A model generated the notes under the pieces. It did no database searches. It was not told where the DNA came from and saw only the letters and a list, made by a program, of their open reading frames with translations. Shown here one piece after another: positions 31,617-41,104 of a stretch of 41,135 nucleotides of DNA. Source of the DNA: Candidatus Rokuibacteriota bacterium (GTDB taxonomy: Bacteria; Methylomirabilota; Methylomirabilia; Rokubacteriales; CSP1-6); assembly GCA_003221615.1 (NCBI GenBank), contig QHSQ01000164.1, forward strand, positions 1 to 41,135. The letters run 5' to 3'. A program made the position numbers and the translations under genes. Position 1 is the first letter of the stretch, and every line of letters begins with the position of its first letter.

Positions 31617-32959
31617 TGGCGCCGCCGACGGTCGCGGAAGCGACGCGCGCGACGCCGGTCGTCGACCGGAGCGACGTGCTCGTGGTGGGCGGCGGTCCGG
31701 CCGGCGTGAGCGCCGCCGTGGCCGCGGCGCGCAGCGGCGCACGGGTCACGTTGATCGAGCGCTATCCGTATCTCGGCGGGCTCGCGTCCGGTGAGATGGT
31801 GCTCGTGCTCGACGACATGGTGAACGGTGGCGAGATCACCACGACGGGACTCATCGGTGAAGCCATCGAGCGGCTCGAGAAGCTCGGCCTGGCCGTGTCG
31901 CCGCCGCCCCAGGACCGTCGCGTGGGCTGGGACGTGTGGCGCACCTGGGCGCGCTGGGGGTGCAACGACTTCCGCGCCCGCGGCAAGCCGCAGCCGATCG
32001 TCTACGCGGTCGCGTTCGATCCCGACGGCTGGAAGCGCGTCTCCGAGGATCTGGTGGTCGAGAGCGGCGTGAGCTTGAGACTGCACAGCTGGTTCTCCGA
32101 GCCGATCGTCGAGGACGGGCGTCTCCGGGGGGTCGTCGTCGAGACCAAAGCTGGACGCCAGGCGCTCTTGTCGGAGATCGTCGTCGACGCCACCGGCGAT
32201 CTCGACGTCGCCGCCCGCGCCGGCGCGCCGCACGTGGTCGGCGCCTACATGGTCACGACGGTGTTCCGGCTCGGCAACGTCGACACCGAGACGGCCCTGC
32301 GTTTCGAGCACGAGCACCCGGAGGAGTTCGGCGTGCTCGACCGGCAGGCCAAGCGTCTGCTCGGTGGCGCGTGGGACATGTGGTGGCTCAAGACGCCGCT
32401 GCCCGGCATCGTCTGGTGCAACTGCCCGCACATGACCGGCTACGACGCGCTTCGCGTGGAAGACATGACCGCCGCCGAGCTCGAGGGCCGCCGCCGCATC
32501 GCGTCCCTGATGGCCTTCGCGCGCGCCGAGCTCCCCGGCTTCGCGCACTGCTATCTCGTCGATGTCGCGCCCCAGCTCGGCGTCCGGCAGACGCGGCTGC
32601 TCGAGGGCGAGTACGTCGTCACCAAGCAGGACGTGCTCGAGCGGCGCCACTTCCCCGACACGGTCTGTCGAGGGCGCGACTACTACACGCCGTACCGCGC
32701 GCTGCTTCCCCGGAACGTCGACCAGCTCATCGTGGCCGGTCGGCACTACTCGGCGGAGCTGCAGGCGCAGAAGATCTCGCGCGAGATCCCGCCGTGCATG
32801 GTGCAGGGTCAGGCCGCCGGCATCGCCGCGGCGCTGGCCCTGTCGAGCGGGACGCGCGTGCGCGACGTCGACCCGAGGGCGATCCAGCGGACGATGCGCG
32901 CTCAGGGCGCCGATCCCGGCGACGTCCCCTCCGCGAACGCCGCGCCGGCCAGCGCGTAA
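31616..32959 (+). CDS. FAD-dependent oxidoreductase (FAD-binding PF12831-like)
   Basis: A 447-residue flavoprotein. The FAD-binding Rossmann motif is VLVVGGGPAGVSAAVAAARSG (residues 21-41) followed by ERYPYLGGLASGEM. The second FAD segment IVVDATGDLDVAARAGAP (about 185) and the C-terminal LIVAGRHYSAE and VQGQAAGIAAALAL close the site. Length and motifs fit the PF12831-type FAD-dependent oxidoreductases. Cysteines in RWGCNDF and VWCNCPHMTG could serve redox roles. The ATG overlaps the permease stop (TGATG). It probably oxidises the imported compound in the cytoplasm; the specific reaction is unknown. Confidence 0.9.
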   Translation: MAPPTVAEATRATPVVDRSDVLVVGGGPAGVSAAVAAARSGARVTLIERYPYLGGLASGEMVLVLDDMVNGGEITTTGLIGEAIERLEKLGLAVSPPPQDRRVGWDVWRTWARWGCNDFRARGKPQPIVYAVAFDPDGWKRVSEDLVVESGVSLRLHSWFSEPIVEDGRLRGVVVETKAGRQALLSEIVVDATGDLDVAARAGAPHVVGAYMVTTVFRLGNVDTETALRFEHEHPEEFGVLDRQAKRLLGGAWDMWWLKTPLPGIVWCNCPHMTGYDALRVEDMTAAELEGRRRIASLMAFARAELPGFAHCYLVDVAPQLGVRQTRLLEGEYVVTKQDVLERRHFPDTVCRGRDYYTPYRALLPRNVDQLIVAGRHYSAELQAQKISREIPPCMVQGQAAGIAAALALSSGTRVRDVDPRAIQRTMRAQGADPGDVPSANAAPASA

Positions 32960-32967
32960 GCCGCTCG

Positions 32968-33741
32968 GTGGACTTCGAGGTCTGCTTCCTGCCGCGCGAG
33001 GCGACGCGGACGCCCTCGCCTGTCGCGGTGCTGATCGACGTCATCCGCGCCAGCACCACGATCGTGACCTTGCTGGACTGCGGCTGCTCGGAGGTCGTCC
33101 TGGTCGGCCAGAAGGATCGCCCGCGGCTCGCCGAGCTCCGCGCCAAGCTCGGCGCCCTGGTGTGCGCCGAGGACGCCTCGGGGCTCCAGGCCGCCGGCGC
33201 GGATCTCACGCCCTCACCGGCGGCTCTGCACGCCCTCGACCTCGCGGGCCGGCGGGTCATCCTCGCCACGACCAACGGCACGCTCGCGGCCGAGCTCGTG
33301 CGCGAGTGCGGCGTCGAGCACGTGCTGATCGGATGCATGCGCAACGGCGACGCGGTCATGCGGTCGGCGGTCGCGCTGGCGCGCCGCCTCGACCGGAGCA
33401 TCAGCCTCGTGTGCGCCGGGCGCGAAGGGAGCCTGATTCCGGCGCTCGACGATGCGTACTGCGCTGCGGCGCTCCTGCGCCACGGCGAGGCGCTCGTCCG
33501 AGCCGCCGGGGCCACCGTGTCGCTGCGCGAGTCGGCGAAGATCGCGCGGAACGCGGCGTCGGTGTTCGCCGGGACCCGCGAGGCGTTCGACCAGTCGATG
33601 TCGGCCGCCGTGATACGACGCATCGGCTCGCCGGACGACGTGGGCTACTGCGCCGAGGAAAACGTGTCGCAGCTCGTGCCGGTCCTGACCTTCAGCAGCG
33701 GGATTCCAGCCATCGTCGTGAAGAAGGAGATCATGGGATGA
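32968..33741 (+). CDS. ComB-like 2-phosphosulfolactate phosphatase family protein
   Basis: A 257-residue protein of the ComB fold. The conserved VLIDVIRASTTIVT (residues 21-34), ILATTNGT (about 96), LIGCMRNGDAVM, SLVCAGREG and EDxx-like ALDDAYCAAAL segments match the family, whose archaeal member removes phosphate from 2-phosphosulfolactate on the way to coenzyme M. Bacteria with ComB homologues usually lack coenzyme M, so another phosphorylated acid is likely. GTG at 32968 is the start, 8 bp after the FAD gene; it overlaps the next gene by ATGA. In this context it may remove phosphate from a product of the phosphorylase step, which is inference. Confidence 0.88.
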   Translation: MDFEVCFLPREATRTPSPVAVLIDVIRASTTIVTLLDCGCSEVVLVGQKDRPRLAELRAKLGALVCAEDASGLQAAGADLTPSPAALHALDLAGRRVILATTNGTLAAELVRECGVEHVLIGCMRNGDAVMRSAVALARRLDRSISLVCAGREGSLIPALDDAYCAAALLRHGEALVRAAGATVSLRESAKIARNAASVFAGTREAFDQSMSAAVIRRIGSPDDVGYCAEENVSQLVPVLTFSSGIPAIVVKKEIMG

Positions 33742-34577
33742 CGCCACCAGACTGGACTTCGGCGGCGACTCGGCCCGAGATGGACGCGGGCCTGCAATAT
33801 CACATCCGGTGCAAGCGCGGCGACGTGGAGCGCTACGTGCTCCTGCCGGGTGATCCGGAGCGGGTCGATCTCATCGCCGCCGAGTGGGACGAGTCGCGGC
33901 GCATCGCCAACTACCGCGAGCATCGGACGTTCTCCGGCCGGGTCGGAGGGATCGCGCTCACGTGCTGCTCGACGGGCGCGGGCGGCGGCTCGACCTCGAG
34001 CGCCATGGAGGAGCTGGCGGTGCTCGGCGGTGAGACCTACATCCGCGTGGGAACCACGGCGGCGCTCCAGCCGGAGATCGAGTGCGGGGACATCGTCATC
34101 TCCTCGGGCGCGATGCGCCACGACGGGACGAGCCAGTACTACGTCGACCCGGCGTACCCGGCCGTCGCGCACTACGCGGTGACGGCGGCGCTCGTGGAGG
34201 CGGCCGACCGGCTGGGGCTCCGATACCACGTCGGCGTGAGCTGCTCGACCGCGTCGTTCTACTGTGGCCAGGGACGACCCGGGTTCAACGGATACGAGCA
34301 GGCGTTCTTTCGCGACAAGGTCGACGATCTGCGGCGCGCCGGTGTCCTGAACTTCGAGATGGAGGCCGCCACGATCTTCACGATGGCCGGCCTCTACCAC
34401 CTGCGCGCGGGCGCGGTCTGCGCGGTGATCGCCAACCGCATCACCGATCGCTTCGTCTACGGCGGCATCGAGCACGCCGTGAGGGCGGCGAACACGGCCG
34501 TGCGCATCCTCGCCGAGTGGGACGCGCGGCTGACGCGCGCGGGCAAGCGCCACTGGTTTCCGTCCCTGACGGCCTGA
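33738..34577 (+). CDS. Uridine phosphorylase-like nucleoside phosphorylase
   Basis: A 279-residue PNP/UDP-family protein. VLLPGDPERVDLIA (34-47) and CCSTGAGGGSTSSAMEELAVLG are the phosphate-site motifs, ETYIRVGTTAALQPEIECGDIVIS is the base-binding strand, and VLNFEMEAATIFTMAGL carries the Glu-Met-Glu ribose motif. These are typical of uridine phosphorylase. The family cleaves nucleosides with phosphate to give ribose-1-phosphate and base. The ATG lies in an ATGA overlap with the ComB-like gene. It is the second nucleoside-phosphorylase-fold gene within 6 kb, with the divergent MTAP-like one, which suggests that the imported compound contains a glycosidic bond. Confidence 0.92.
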   Translation: MTPPDWTSAATRPEMDAGLQYHIRCKRGDVERYVLLPGDPERVDLIAAEWDESRRIANYREHRTFSGRVGGIALTCCSTGAGGGSTSSAMEELAVLGGETYIRVGTTAALQPEIECGDIVISSGAMRHDGTSQYYVDPAYPAVAHYAVTAALVEAADRLGLRYHVGVSCSTASFYCGQGRPGFNGYEQAFFRDKVDDLRRAGVLNFEMEAATIFTMAGLYHLRAGAVCAVIANRITDRFVYGGIEHAVRAANTAVRILAEWDARLTRAGKRHWFPSLTA

Positions 34578-34582
34578 GCGCT

Positions 34583-36025
34583 GTGGCGGCGAGCGCGCCG
34601 AGCGTCTACATCGCCAACGCGCGGCTGGTTCGGCTCGGCGCCGGGGCTGAGCCGCGTCCAGGTGGCGTGCTCGTCGAGGGCGACTCGATCACGGCCGTCG
34701 CGCTGACCGACCGGGAGCAGCGCGAGACTCGGTCGCGGGCGCGCGAGGTCTTCGACGCTGCCGGGATGATCCTGATGCCCGGTCTCGTCAACGCGCACTA
34801 TCACTCGTACGGCACGTTACTGAAGGGGACGCAGAACCGGCTGCCGCTCGAGCCCTGGGCCCTCTACACCGTGGCGTACGGCCGAGCGCTTGGCGCCGAG
34901 GCGATCCGCCTGGCCGTGATGCTCGGCGCCGCCGAGATGATCCGCAACGGGATCACGGCCTGCCTCGATCACTTCCCGCACACGCGATGGGCCGAGGCGG
35001 CGCTGAGCGCCCACGAGGCGAGCGGCATGCGTGTCGCGTTCGCGCCGTTCATCCACGATGTCTTCGATCACGAGTTCTTGCAGATCGCGCTGCCGCCGGA
35101 GATCCGCGCCATGCTCGACACCGCGCCGCGTTCCAGCGCCGGATCCGCCGAGCGCATGTACCGCGACCTGGAGAGCCGCTGGCGCGGACACCCGCGCGTC
35201 ACGATCTTGCTGGGCCCGAACGCGTTCCAGCGCTGCTCGCCGGCGCTGCTCGCCGTGTGGCGCCGTCTGGCCCATGATCTCGGGCTCCACGCCCACACGC
35301 ACCTCGTGGAAACGCGGGTCCAGGCGGTGCGCGGGCGCGCGGCGTGGCCGGGCGGAACCGTGGAGGAGATGGCGCGTGCGGGTCTTCTGAGCGAGCGGCT
35401 CTCGGTCGCCCACGGCGTCTGGCTCACACCGGACGAAGGCGAGATCCTCGCCCGTCACGGCGTCACGGTCGTCCACAATCCGGCGAGCAACCTGATGCTC
35501 GGCAGCGGGCGCCTCGCGCTGTCGACGATGCTCGAGCACGCCGTCCCGCTGGCGCTGGGCACCGACTCGTCGAACTCGGGCGGCCGCCACGATCTCTTCG
35601 AGGTGATGCGCCTGGCCCTCATGCTGCCGCGACCCGATACGACGGACCCGCGCGCGTGGCCCGAGGCGCGTCAAATCCTGGAAATGGCCACGACCGGGGG
35701 CGCGCGCGCCATCGGTCACGCCCAAAAGCTCGGCCGCATCGAACCGGGACAGCGAGCCGACCTCGTGCTGCTCGATCCGCGGGGCGCCGCGCTGGCCGGC
35801 GCGCCCGTGACGGTGGCGCATCTGGTCCAGCACGCCGGCGCCTCCGCGGTGGCCGCCGTCATGATCGACGGCACGTGGGCGCTCCGCGACGGCCGGATCC
35901 TGATCTTCGACGAGGCCGCCGTGCTCGACCAGGTCGCGGCCATCTCGGCCGAGGTTCGTGCGGCGGCGGGCCCGGAGCTCGTGCTCGCCGAGACCGCCGC
36001 CCCGTACTTCCAGGCGTGTGGCTAG
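34583..36025 (+). CDS. Aminohydrolase/deaminase of the SAH-deaminase/chlorohydrolase group
   Basis: A 480-residue metal-dependent amidohydrolase of the cytosine/guanine/8-oxoguanine deaminase and AtzA/TrzN branch. Metal ligands are His72 and His74 in VNAHYHSYGTLLKG, His in LHAHTHLVET, and Asp in LALGTDSSNSGGRHDLFE; VAHGVWL and VTVVHNPASNLMLGSG are further hallmarks. The C-terminal strand LGRIEPGQRADLVLLDPRG closes the sandwich domain. GTG at 34583 follows the phosphorylase stop by 5 bp. Expected to remove an amino or other leaving group from a heterocycle, consistent with neighbouring nucleoside phosphorylases. Exact substrate unknown. Confidence 0.92.
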   Translation: MAASAPSVYIANARLVRLGAGAEPRPGGVLVEGDSITAVALTDREQRETRSRAREVFDAAGMILMPGLVNAHYHSYGTLLKGTQNRLPLEPWALYTVAYGRALGAEAIRLAVMLGAAEMIRNGITACLDHFPHTRWAEAALSAHEASGMRVAFAPFIHDVFDHEFLQIALPPEIRAMLDTAPRSSAGSAERMYRDLESRWRGHPRVTILLGPNAFQRCSPALLAVWRRLAHDLGLHAHTHLVETRVQAVRGRAAWPGGTVEEMARAGLLSERLSVAHGVWLTPDEGEILARHGVTVVHNPASNLMLGSGRLALSTMLEHAVPLALGTDSSNSGGRHDLFEVMRLALMLPRPDTTDPRAWPEARQILEMATTGGARAIGHAQKLGRIEPGQRADLVLLDPRGAALAGAPVTVAHLVQHAGASAVAAVMIDGTWALRDGRILIFDEAAVLDQVAAISAEVRAAAGPELVLAETAAPYFQACG

Positions 36026-36047
36026 CGATCGAGCCGTTCGTCTGCGG

Positions 36048-36078
36048 TATGATCGCGCCCATAGACTGGCCCATAGAC
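36048..36078 (+). promoter_or_regulatory. -10-like box and 10-bp direct repeat before the racemase gene
   Basis: TATGAT at 36048-36053 matches the -10 consensus at five of six bases. It is followed by GCCCATAGAC at 36057-36066, repeated exactly at 36069-36078 with a 12-bp period. This 70-bp gap is the widest inside the array, so the racemase/DadA pair may have its own regulated promoter. No good -35 was found. Confidence 0.4.
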
Positions 36079-36095
36079 GAATTGTTGAGGTGGCC

Positions 36096-37103
36096 ATGCG
36101 CTCGGATCGCGTGATCTCGACCATCGACTTTCACACCGCCGGAATCGGGATGCGTCTGCTCACGAGCGGCCTCGGGCGGCTCCCGGGAGCCACGATCGGC
36201 GCGAAGCGACGCTTCTTCCAGGAACACCACGACGACCTCCGGACCGGGCTCTGCCTCGAGCCGCGCGGGCATCGCAGCCTGTTGATCGCGGTGATGACGG
36301 AGGCGGTGACGCCGGGGGCTCACTTCGGGCTCTTCTTCATGTACCCGGGCGGGTACTACGTCTCCTGCGGTGAGGGCACGATCGGCGCGGCGACCGTGGC
36401 CATCGAGACCGGGATGGTTCAGCGGCTCGGCGCCGAGACGCCCGTCGTCATCGACACCGAGGCCGGCGTCGTCGAGACGATCGCGCGCTCCGACCGCGAC
36501 CGCGTCCGCGAGGTCACCTTGCGCTGGGCGCCGTCCTTCGTCGTGCTCACCGGGCAGAGCGTCGAGGTCGAGTCCTTGGGCGAGGTGCCGGTGGACGTGT
36601 CGGTCGGCGTCGGCAACGTCTTTGCCATCGTCGAAGCCGACAAGGTGGGCGTGTCGGTGCGGCGCGATCTCGCCCGGCGCATCGCGCAGCGAGGCATGGC
36701 GATCCGCGAGGCCGTCAACGCTCAGCTCCAGGTGGACGTGCCCGGTCTCGGCAAGGCCAGCGTGGACAACGTCCTCATCCACGAGCTGCCGGACGGCGGC
36801 GGCGTATCGCCCAACGCGCTCGTGTGGGGTCCGGGCCAGGTCGATGCGGCGCCGTGCGGGTCGGGCACCTGCGCGCGCATGGCGCTGTTCCATCATCGCG
36901 GTCTCATGCGCGTGGGCTCGAGCATCACCAGCCGCGGGCTCCTGGGGCTCGACTTCACCGGCCGGATCGCCGGTGAGACCACGGTCGAAGGCCGGCGCGC
37001 GATCCTGCCGGAGATCACCGGGACCTCGTACCTCACCGGCTTCAGCCAGTTTCTCTTCGATCCGGAAGACCCGGTGCGCGCCGGGTATCTCCTCGAGGGG
37101 TGA
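36096..37103 (+). CDS. Proline racemase/4-hydroxyproline epimerase family protein
   Basis: A 335-residue enzyme of the PLP-independent proline racemase superfamily. The two catalytic cysteines are Cys91 in YVSCGEGTIGA and Cys254 in AAPCGSGTCAR, so a two-base racemase or epimerase is expected rather than the dehydratase subgroup, which lacks the second Cys. The usual CGHG is CGEG here (His to Glu at 93), and PCGTGT is PCGSGT; the active-site surroundings are therefore unusual. ATG at 36096 with GAGG 5 nt before it is chosen. It is followed 4 bp later by a DadA-like dehydrogenase, the partner expected when an L-amino acid is epimerised and the D-form oxidised. Confidence 0.9.
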   Translation: MRSDRVISTIDFHTAGIGMRLLTSGLGRLPGATIGAKRRFFQEHHDDLRTGLCLEPRGHRSLLIAVMTEAVTPGAHFGLFFMYPGGYYVSCGEGTIGAATVAIETGMVQRLGAETPVVIDTEAGVVETIARSDRDRVREVTLRWAPSFVVLTGQSVEVESLGEVPVDVSVGVGNVFAIVEADKVGVSVRRDLARRIAQRGMAIREAVNAQLQVDVPGLGKASVDNVLIHELPDGGGVSPNALVWGPGQVDAAPCGSGTCARMALFHHRGLMRVGSSITSRGLLGLDFTGRIAGETTVEGRRAILPEITGTSYLTGFSQFLFDPEDPVRAGYLLEG

Positions 37104-37107
37104 TCGC

Positions 37108-38358
37108 GTGAAGACCCTCGTGCTCGGCGGCGGCGTGGTGGGCGTGACGACGGCGTACTTCCTGGCGAAGGCGGGTCACGAGGTGACCTTGGTCGACGAG
37201 AAGGACGGGGTCGGGCTCGAGGCCAGCGCCGGCAACGCCGGGATCATCGCGCCCGGCCACTCGTTCGCGTGGGCCTCGCCGCGCGCGCCGCGCATGCTGT
37301 GGGAGTCGCTGCGCGGGGCCGAGACGGCGATCCGAATCCGGCCGACGACCGACCTTCGCCTGTACACGTGGGGGCTTCGCTTCCTGCGCGAGTGCACGGC
37401 GGACCGCGCGAAGCGCAACACGCTGATCAAGCTGCGGCTCTGCCAGTACAGCCAGGCGGTCATGAACGAGCTGGTCCGCGCCGAGCAGATCGAGTACCAC
37501 GCGATCGCGAAGGGTGCACTCTATCTCTATCGAGACGGGGCCGAGCTCGACGCCGGCGTGAAGAAGATGGCGCTGCTCGCGGAGCATGGGCAGAAGCAGG
37601 AGATTCTGGATGCTCGGGGCGTCGCCCAGCTCGATCCGGTCTTCGAGCCGGTGCAGGGGAAGATCGCCGGCGCGATCCGCGACGTCGGCGACTCGAGCGG
37701 CGACTCCCGACTCTTCGTCGAGAACCTCGCGCGAGTCTGCCGCGAGAAGCTCGGCGTCGTGGTGAAGCTCGGCACGCGTGTGACCGAGTTGCGCGGCGAC
37801 GCCGACCGCATCGATGCGGTCCTCACCAGCGCCGGCGAGCTCAAGGCGGACAACTACGTCCTGGCGCTGGGCGTCGGCGCGCCGAGCATCGCGCGTACGG
37901 TGGGCGTCGGCCTGCCGGTCTATCCCGCGAAGGGCTACTCCTCGACGTTCCCGCTGAAGCCGGGCGGGCGCTCGCCGACGGTGCCCGGCGTCGACGAGAA
38001 GTGGCTGGTCGGCTGGTCGCGGCTCGGCGATCGGCTCCGTCTCACGTCGACCGCGGAGTTCGCCGGCTACGACTGGGGCTGGACGCCGCGCGACTTCAAC
38101 AACATCCTCAAGCTCGCCCGCGATCTCTTTCCCGACGCCGCCGACTACGACCGCGGCGAGTACCGCGCGTGCCTGCGTCCGATGACGCCGGACGGGCCGC
38201 CGATCCTCGGGCTCGGTCGTCACCGGAACCTGTTCTTCAACAGCGGGCACGGCCACATGGGATGGACGATGGCGTGCGGCACCGCGCGGATCGTCGCCGA
38301 CCTGATGACCGGGCGCATGCCCGCGCTGGATCTCGAAGGCTTGACTCCTCGCCGGTGA
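37108..38358 (+). CDS. DadA-like D-amino acid dehydrogenase (FAD)
   Basis: A 416-residue FAD-dependent dehydrogenase of the DadA/glycine-oxidase family. The FAD motif LVLGGGVVGVTTAYFLAKAGH (residues 5-25) is followed by ASAGNAGIIAPGHSFAWASP, a DadA hallmark. LPVYPAKGYSSTFPL and the late RPMTPDGPPILGLG and FNSGHGHMGWTMACGTARIVADL segments complete the substrate and FAD sites. GTG at 37108 is the start. With the racemase-like gene it forms the epimerise-then-oxidise pair seen in hydroxyproline catabolism. Electrons would pass to the respiratory chain. The gene ends the array and is convergent with livF. Confidence 0.93.
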   Translation: MKTLVLGGGVVGVTTAYFLAKAGHEVTLVDEKDGVGLEASAGNAGIIAPGHSFAWASPRAPRMLWESLRGAETAIRIRPTTDLRLYTWGLRFLRECTADRAKRNTLIKLRLCQYSQAVMNELVRAEQIEYHAIAKGALYLYRDGAELDAGVKKMALLAEHGQKQEILDARGVAQLDPVFEPVQGKIAGAIRDVGDSSGDSRLFVENLARVCREKLGVVVKLGTRVTELRGDADRIDAVLTSAGELKADNYVLALGVGAPSIARTVGVGLPVYPAKGYSSTFPLKPGGRSPTVPGVDEKWLVGWSRLGDRLRLTSTAEFAGYDWGWTPRDFNNILKLARDLFPDAADYDRGEYRACLRPMTPDGPPILGLGRHRNLFFNSGHGHMGWTMACGTARIVADLMTGRMPALDLEGLTPRR

Positions 38359-38379
38359 GGCGCCGACAGATATCGAGGG

Positions 38380-38454
38380 GCGCCACGGCTACGCCGGGGC
38401 GCTCCGAGCGCTGGGGGCTTGGGGGCCATCTCGGGGCCCCCATCTGAGTCAATT
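38380..38454 (-). repeat. Dispersed two-hairpin element, copy B
   Basis: Two hairpins follow the livF stop. A 10-bp stem with one mismatch pairs 38380-38389 with 38393-38402 around TAC. GGGGGCC (38421-38427) pairs with GGCCCCC (38435-38441) around ATCTCGG. The second is flanked by ATCT-GAG-TCAATT (38442-38454), the same flank as copy A. It also lies after the convergent DadA-like gene and could end transcription from both sides, though no U tract exists. Confidence 0.6.
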
Positions 38455-39154
<700 letters not shown>

Positions 39155-39162
<8 letters not shown>

Positions 39163-41104
39163 GCGGCTCGCGCTCGTAGCCGGTGCCCAGGTAGGCCTCG
39201 ATCACCTTGGGATGGCGCTGGATCTCCGCGGGCGTGCCCTCCGCGATGCGCACACCGTAGTCGAGCACGGTGATGCGGTCGGAAATCCCCATCACGACTT
39301 CCATGTCGTGCTCGATCAGGAGAATCGCCAGCTCGAGCTCGCGTCGGAGCGATCCGATCAGCGCGGTCAGGTTCTCGGTCTCGCGCGGGTTCATGCCGGC
39401 GGTCGGCTCGTCGAGCAGCAGCAACCGCGGCTCGGTGGCCAGCGCCCGGGCGATCTCCAGGCGGCGCTGGTCACCGTACGGCAAGTTGCGCGCCACGTCG
39501 TGCTCCTTGCCCTCGAGGCCGATGAAAGCGAGCAGCTCGCGAGCCCGCTCCCGGGCGCGAGCCTCTTCGGTGACGACCGACGCGGGCCGCAGCACGGCGC
39601 CGGGGACGCTCGCACGCAGGCGACAGTGCTCGCCCACGAGCACGTTTTCGAGCACGGTCATCTGAGGGAACAGGCGGATCGACTGGAACGTGCGCGCGAT
39701 CCCGCGCTCGACGATCGCGTTGGGCCGAAGCCCGACGATGCTCGCGCCCTCGAACGCGATGCGGCCCCCGTCCGGCGCGATGAGACCGGTCACGACGTTG
39801 AAGAACGTGGTCTTGCCGGCGCCGTTGGGACCGATCAGGCCGATGATGGCGCCGCGCGGGACGATCAGGTCGACCTCGCCCAGGGCGACGACGCCGCCGA
39901 AGCGCCTGGCCACGCCGCGCACGTCCAGGATCGGGTCGACCGCGCTGCCGCTCCGGGCGCGCTCGAGGAGCCACGCCGGCAATGCGTGAACGCGCCGGGG
40001 CGCTTCCTCGATGCGCGGCGAGTCGAGGTCGTCGTCGACGGGCGCGACCGGGCGTACGCGGCGCCCGGCCAGGCCCTCGGGCTTCAGCAGCATCACGAGG
40101 ACCAGCCCGAGGCCGAAGAAGAACCAGCGCCACAACGTGACGTCGGCGACCGCGAGCGCGTGCACGCCCGTGGCGCGTCCGACCCAGCGCACGAAGAAGG
40201 TCATCTGCGAGAGCGCGACGCGATCGAAGATCGTGATGAGCATGCCGCCGAGGATCACGCCCTTGAGGCTGCCGGCGCCGCCGAGCACGACCATGCACAG
40301 GAGCATGATCGACACCTGGAACTCGAACGCGCCCGGGGTGATCGCCTGGAGCTTCGCGGCATAGACGGAGCCGGCAAACCCAGAGAACGAGGCGCCCAGC
40401 GCGAAGGCCAGGAGCTTGGTCGAGATCGGGTTCACGCCCGTACAGTCGGCGGCGGTCTCGTCCTCGCGGATCGCCATCCAGGCGCGGCCCAGCCGCGAGT
40501 CGCCCAGGCGATTCATCGCCCACAACGAGAGCGCGCCGATGACGAGGATCAGGAAGTACCAGGGCACCGGATCGGTCTCGAACGGCACGCCGGGCAAATG
40601 CGGGCGGCCGATCGGATTGACGCCGTTCTCGCCGCCGGTCAGGTTGAGCCGCTCGATCGGCCGCCAGCCACCGATGTCGATGGTGATGTCGCCGAGGTTG
40701 CGGATCGCGACCGGGATGATCTCGCCGAACCCGAGCGTGATGATCGCCAGGTAGTCGCCGCGCACCCGCAAGGTCGGCGCGCCGATCGCCGTGCCGAGGA
40801 GCGCTGACACTGCCGCCGCGATCCAGATGCAGACCCAGAAGCTCCAGGGGTAGCCATACAGCGGCGAGCCGAGGACCGGCGAGTTGAGGAGCCCCATCGC
40901 GTAGGCGCCGATCGCGAAGAACGCGGCGTAGCCGAGGTCGAGCAGGCCCGCGTAGCCGACCACGATGTTGAGCCCGAGGGCGAGGAGTACGTAGATCATT
41001 CCGTCGGAGACCGCGTGGACGGTCTGGAGCCCGAGCGCTCGGTCCACGAACGGGTAAGCGAGCAGCGCGGCGACCAGCGCCGTCCATCGGAGCGCCGGCG
41101 TCAT
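39155..41104 (-). CDS. LivM-LivG fusion: branched-chain amino acid-type ABC permease and ATPase
   Basis: A 649-residue fusion. Residues 1 to about 343 are a LivM permease with several membrane helices (LLALGLNIVVGYAGLLDLGYAAFFAIGAYAMGLL near 41-73; LGASFSGFAGSVYA near 236-249; WRWFFFGLGLVLVMLLKPEG near 325-344). Residues 345-390 are a charged, Pro/Arg-rich linker. Residues 391-649 are a LivG ATPase: Walker A GPNGAGKTT (425-433), IARTFQSIRLFPQMTVLENV, signature LPYGDQRRLEIARAL (541-555), Walker B LLLLDEPTAGMNP (561-573) and ILLIEHDMEVVM. The fusion, known in scattered high-GC bacteria, ties one ATPase to one membrane subunit. The ATG overlaps the upstream gene by ATGA. Confidence 0.95.
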
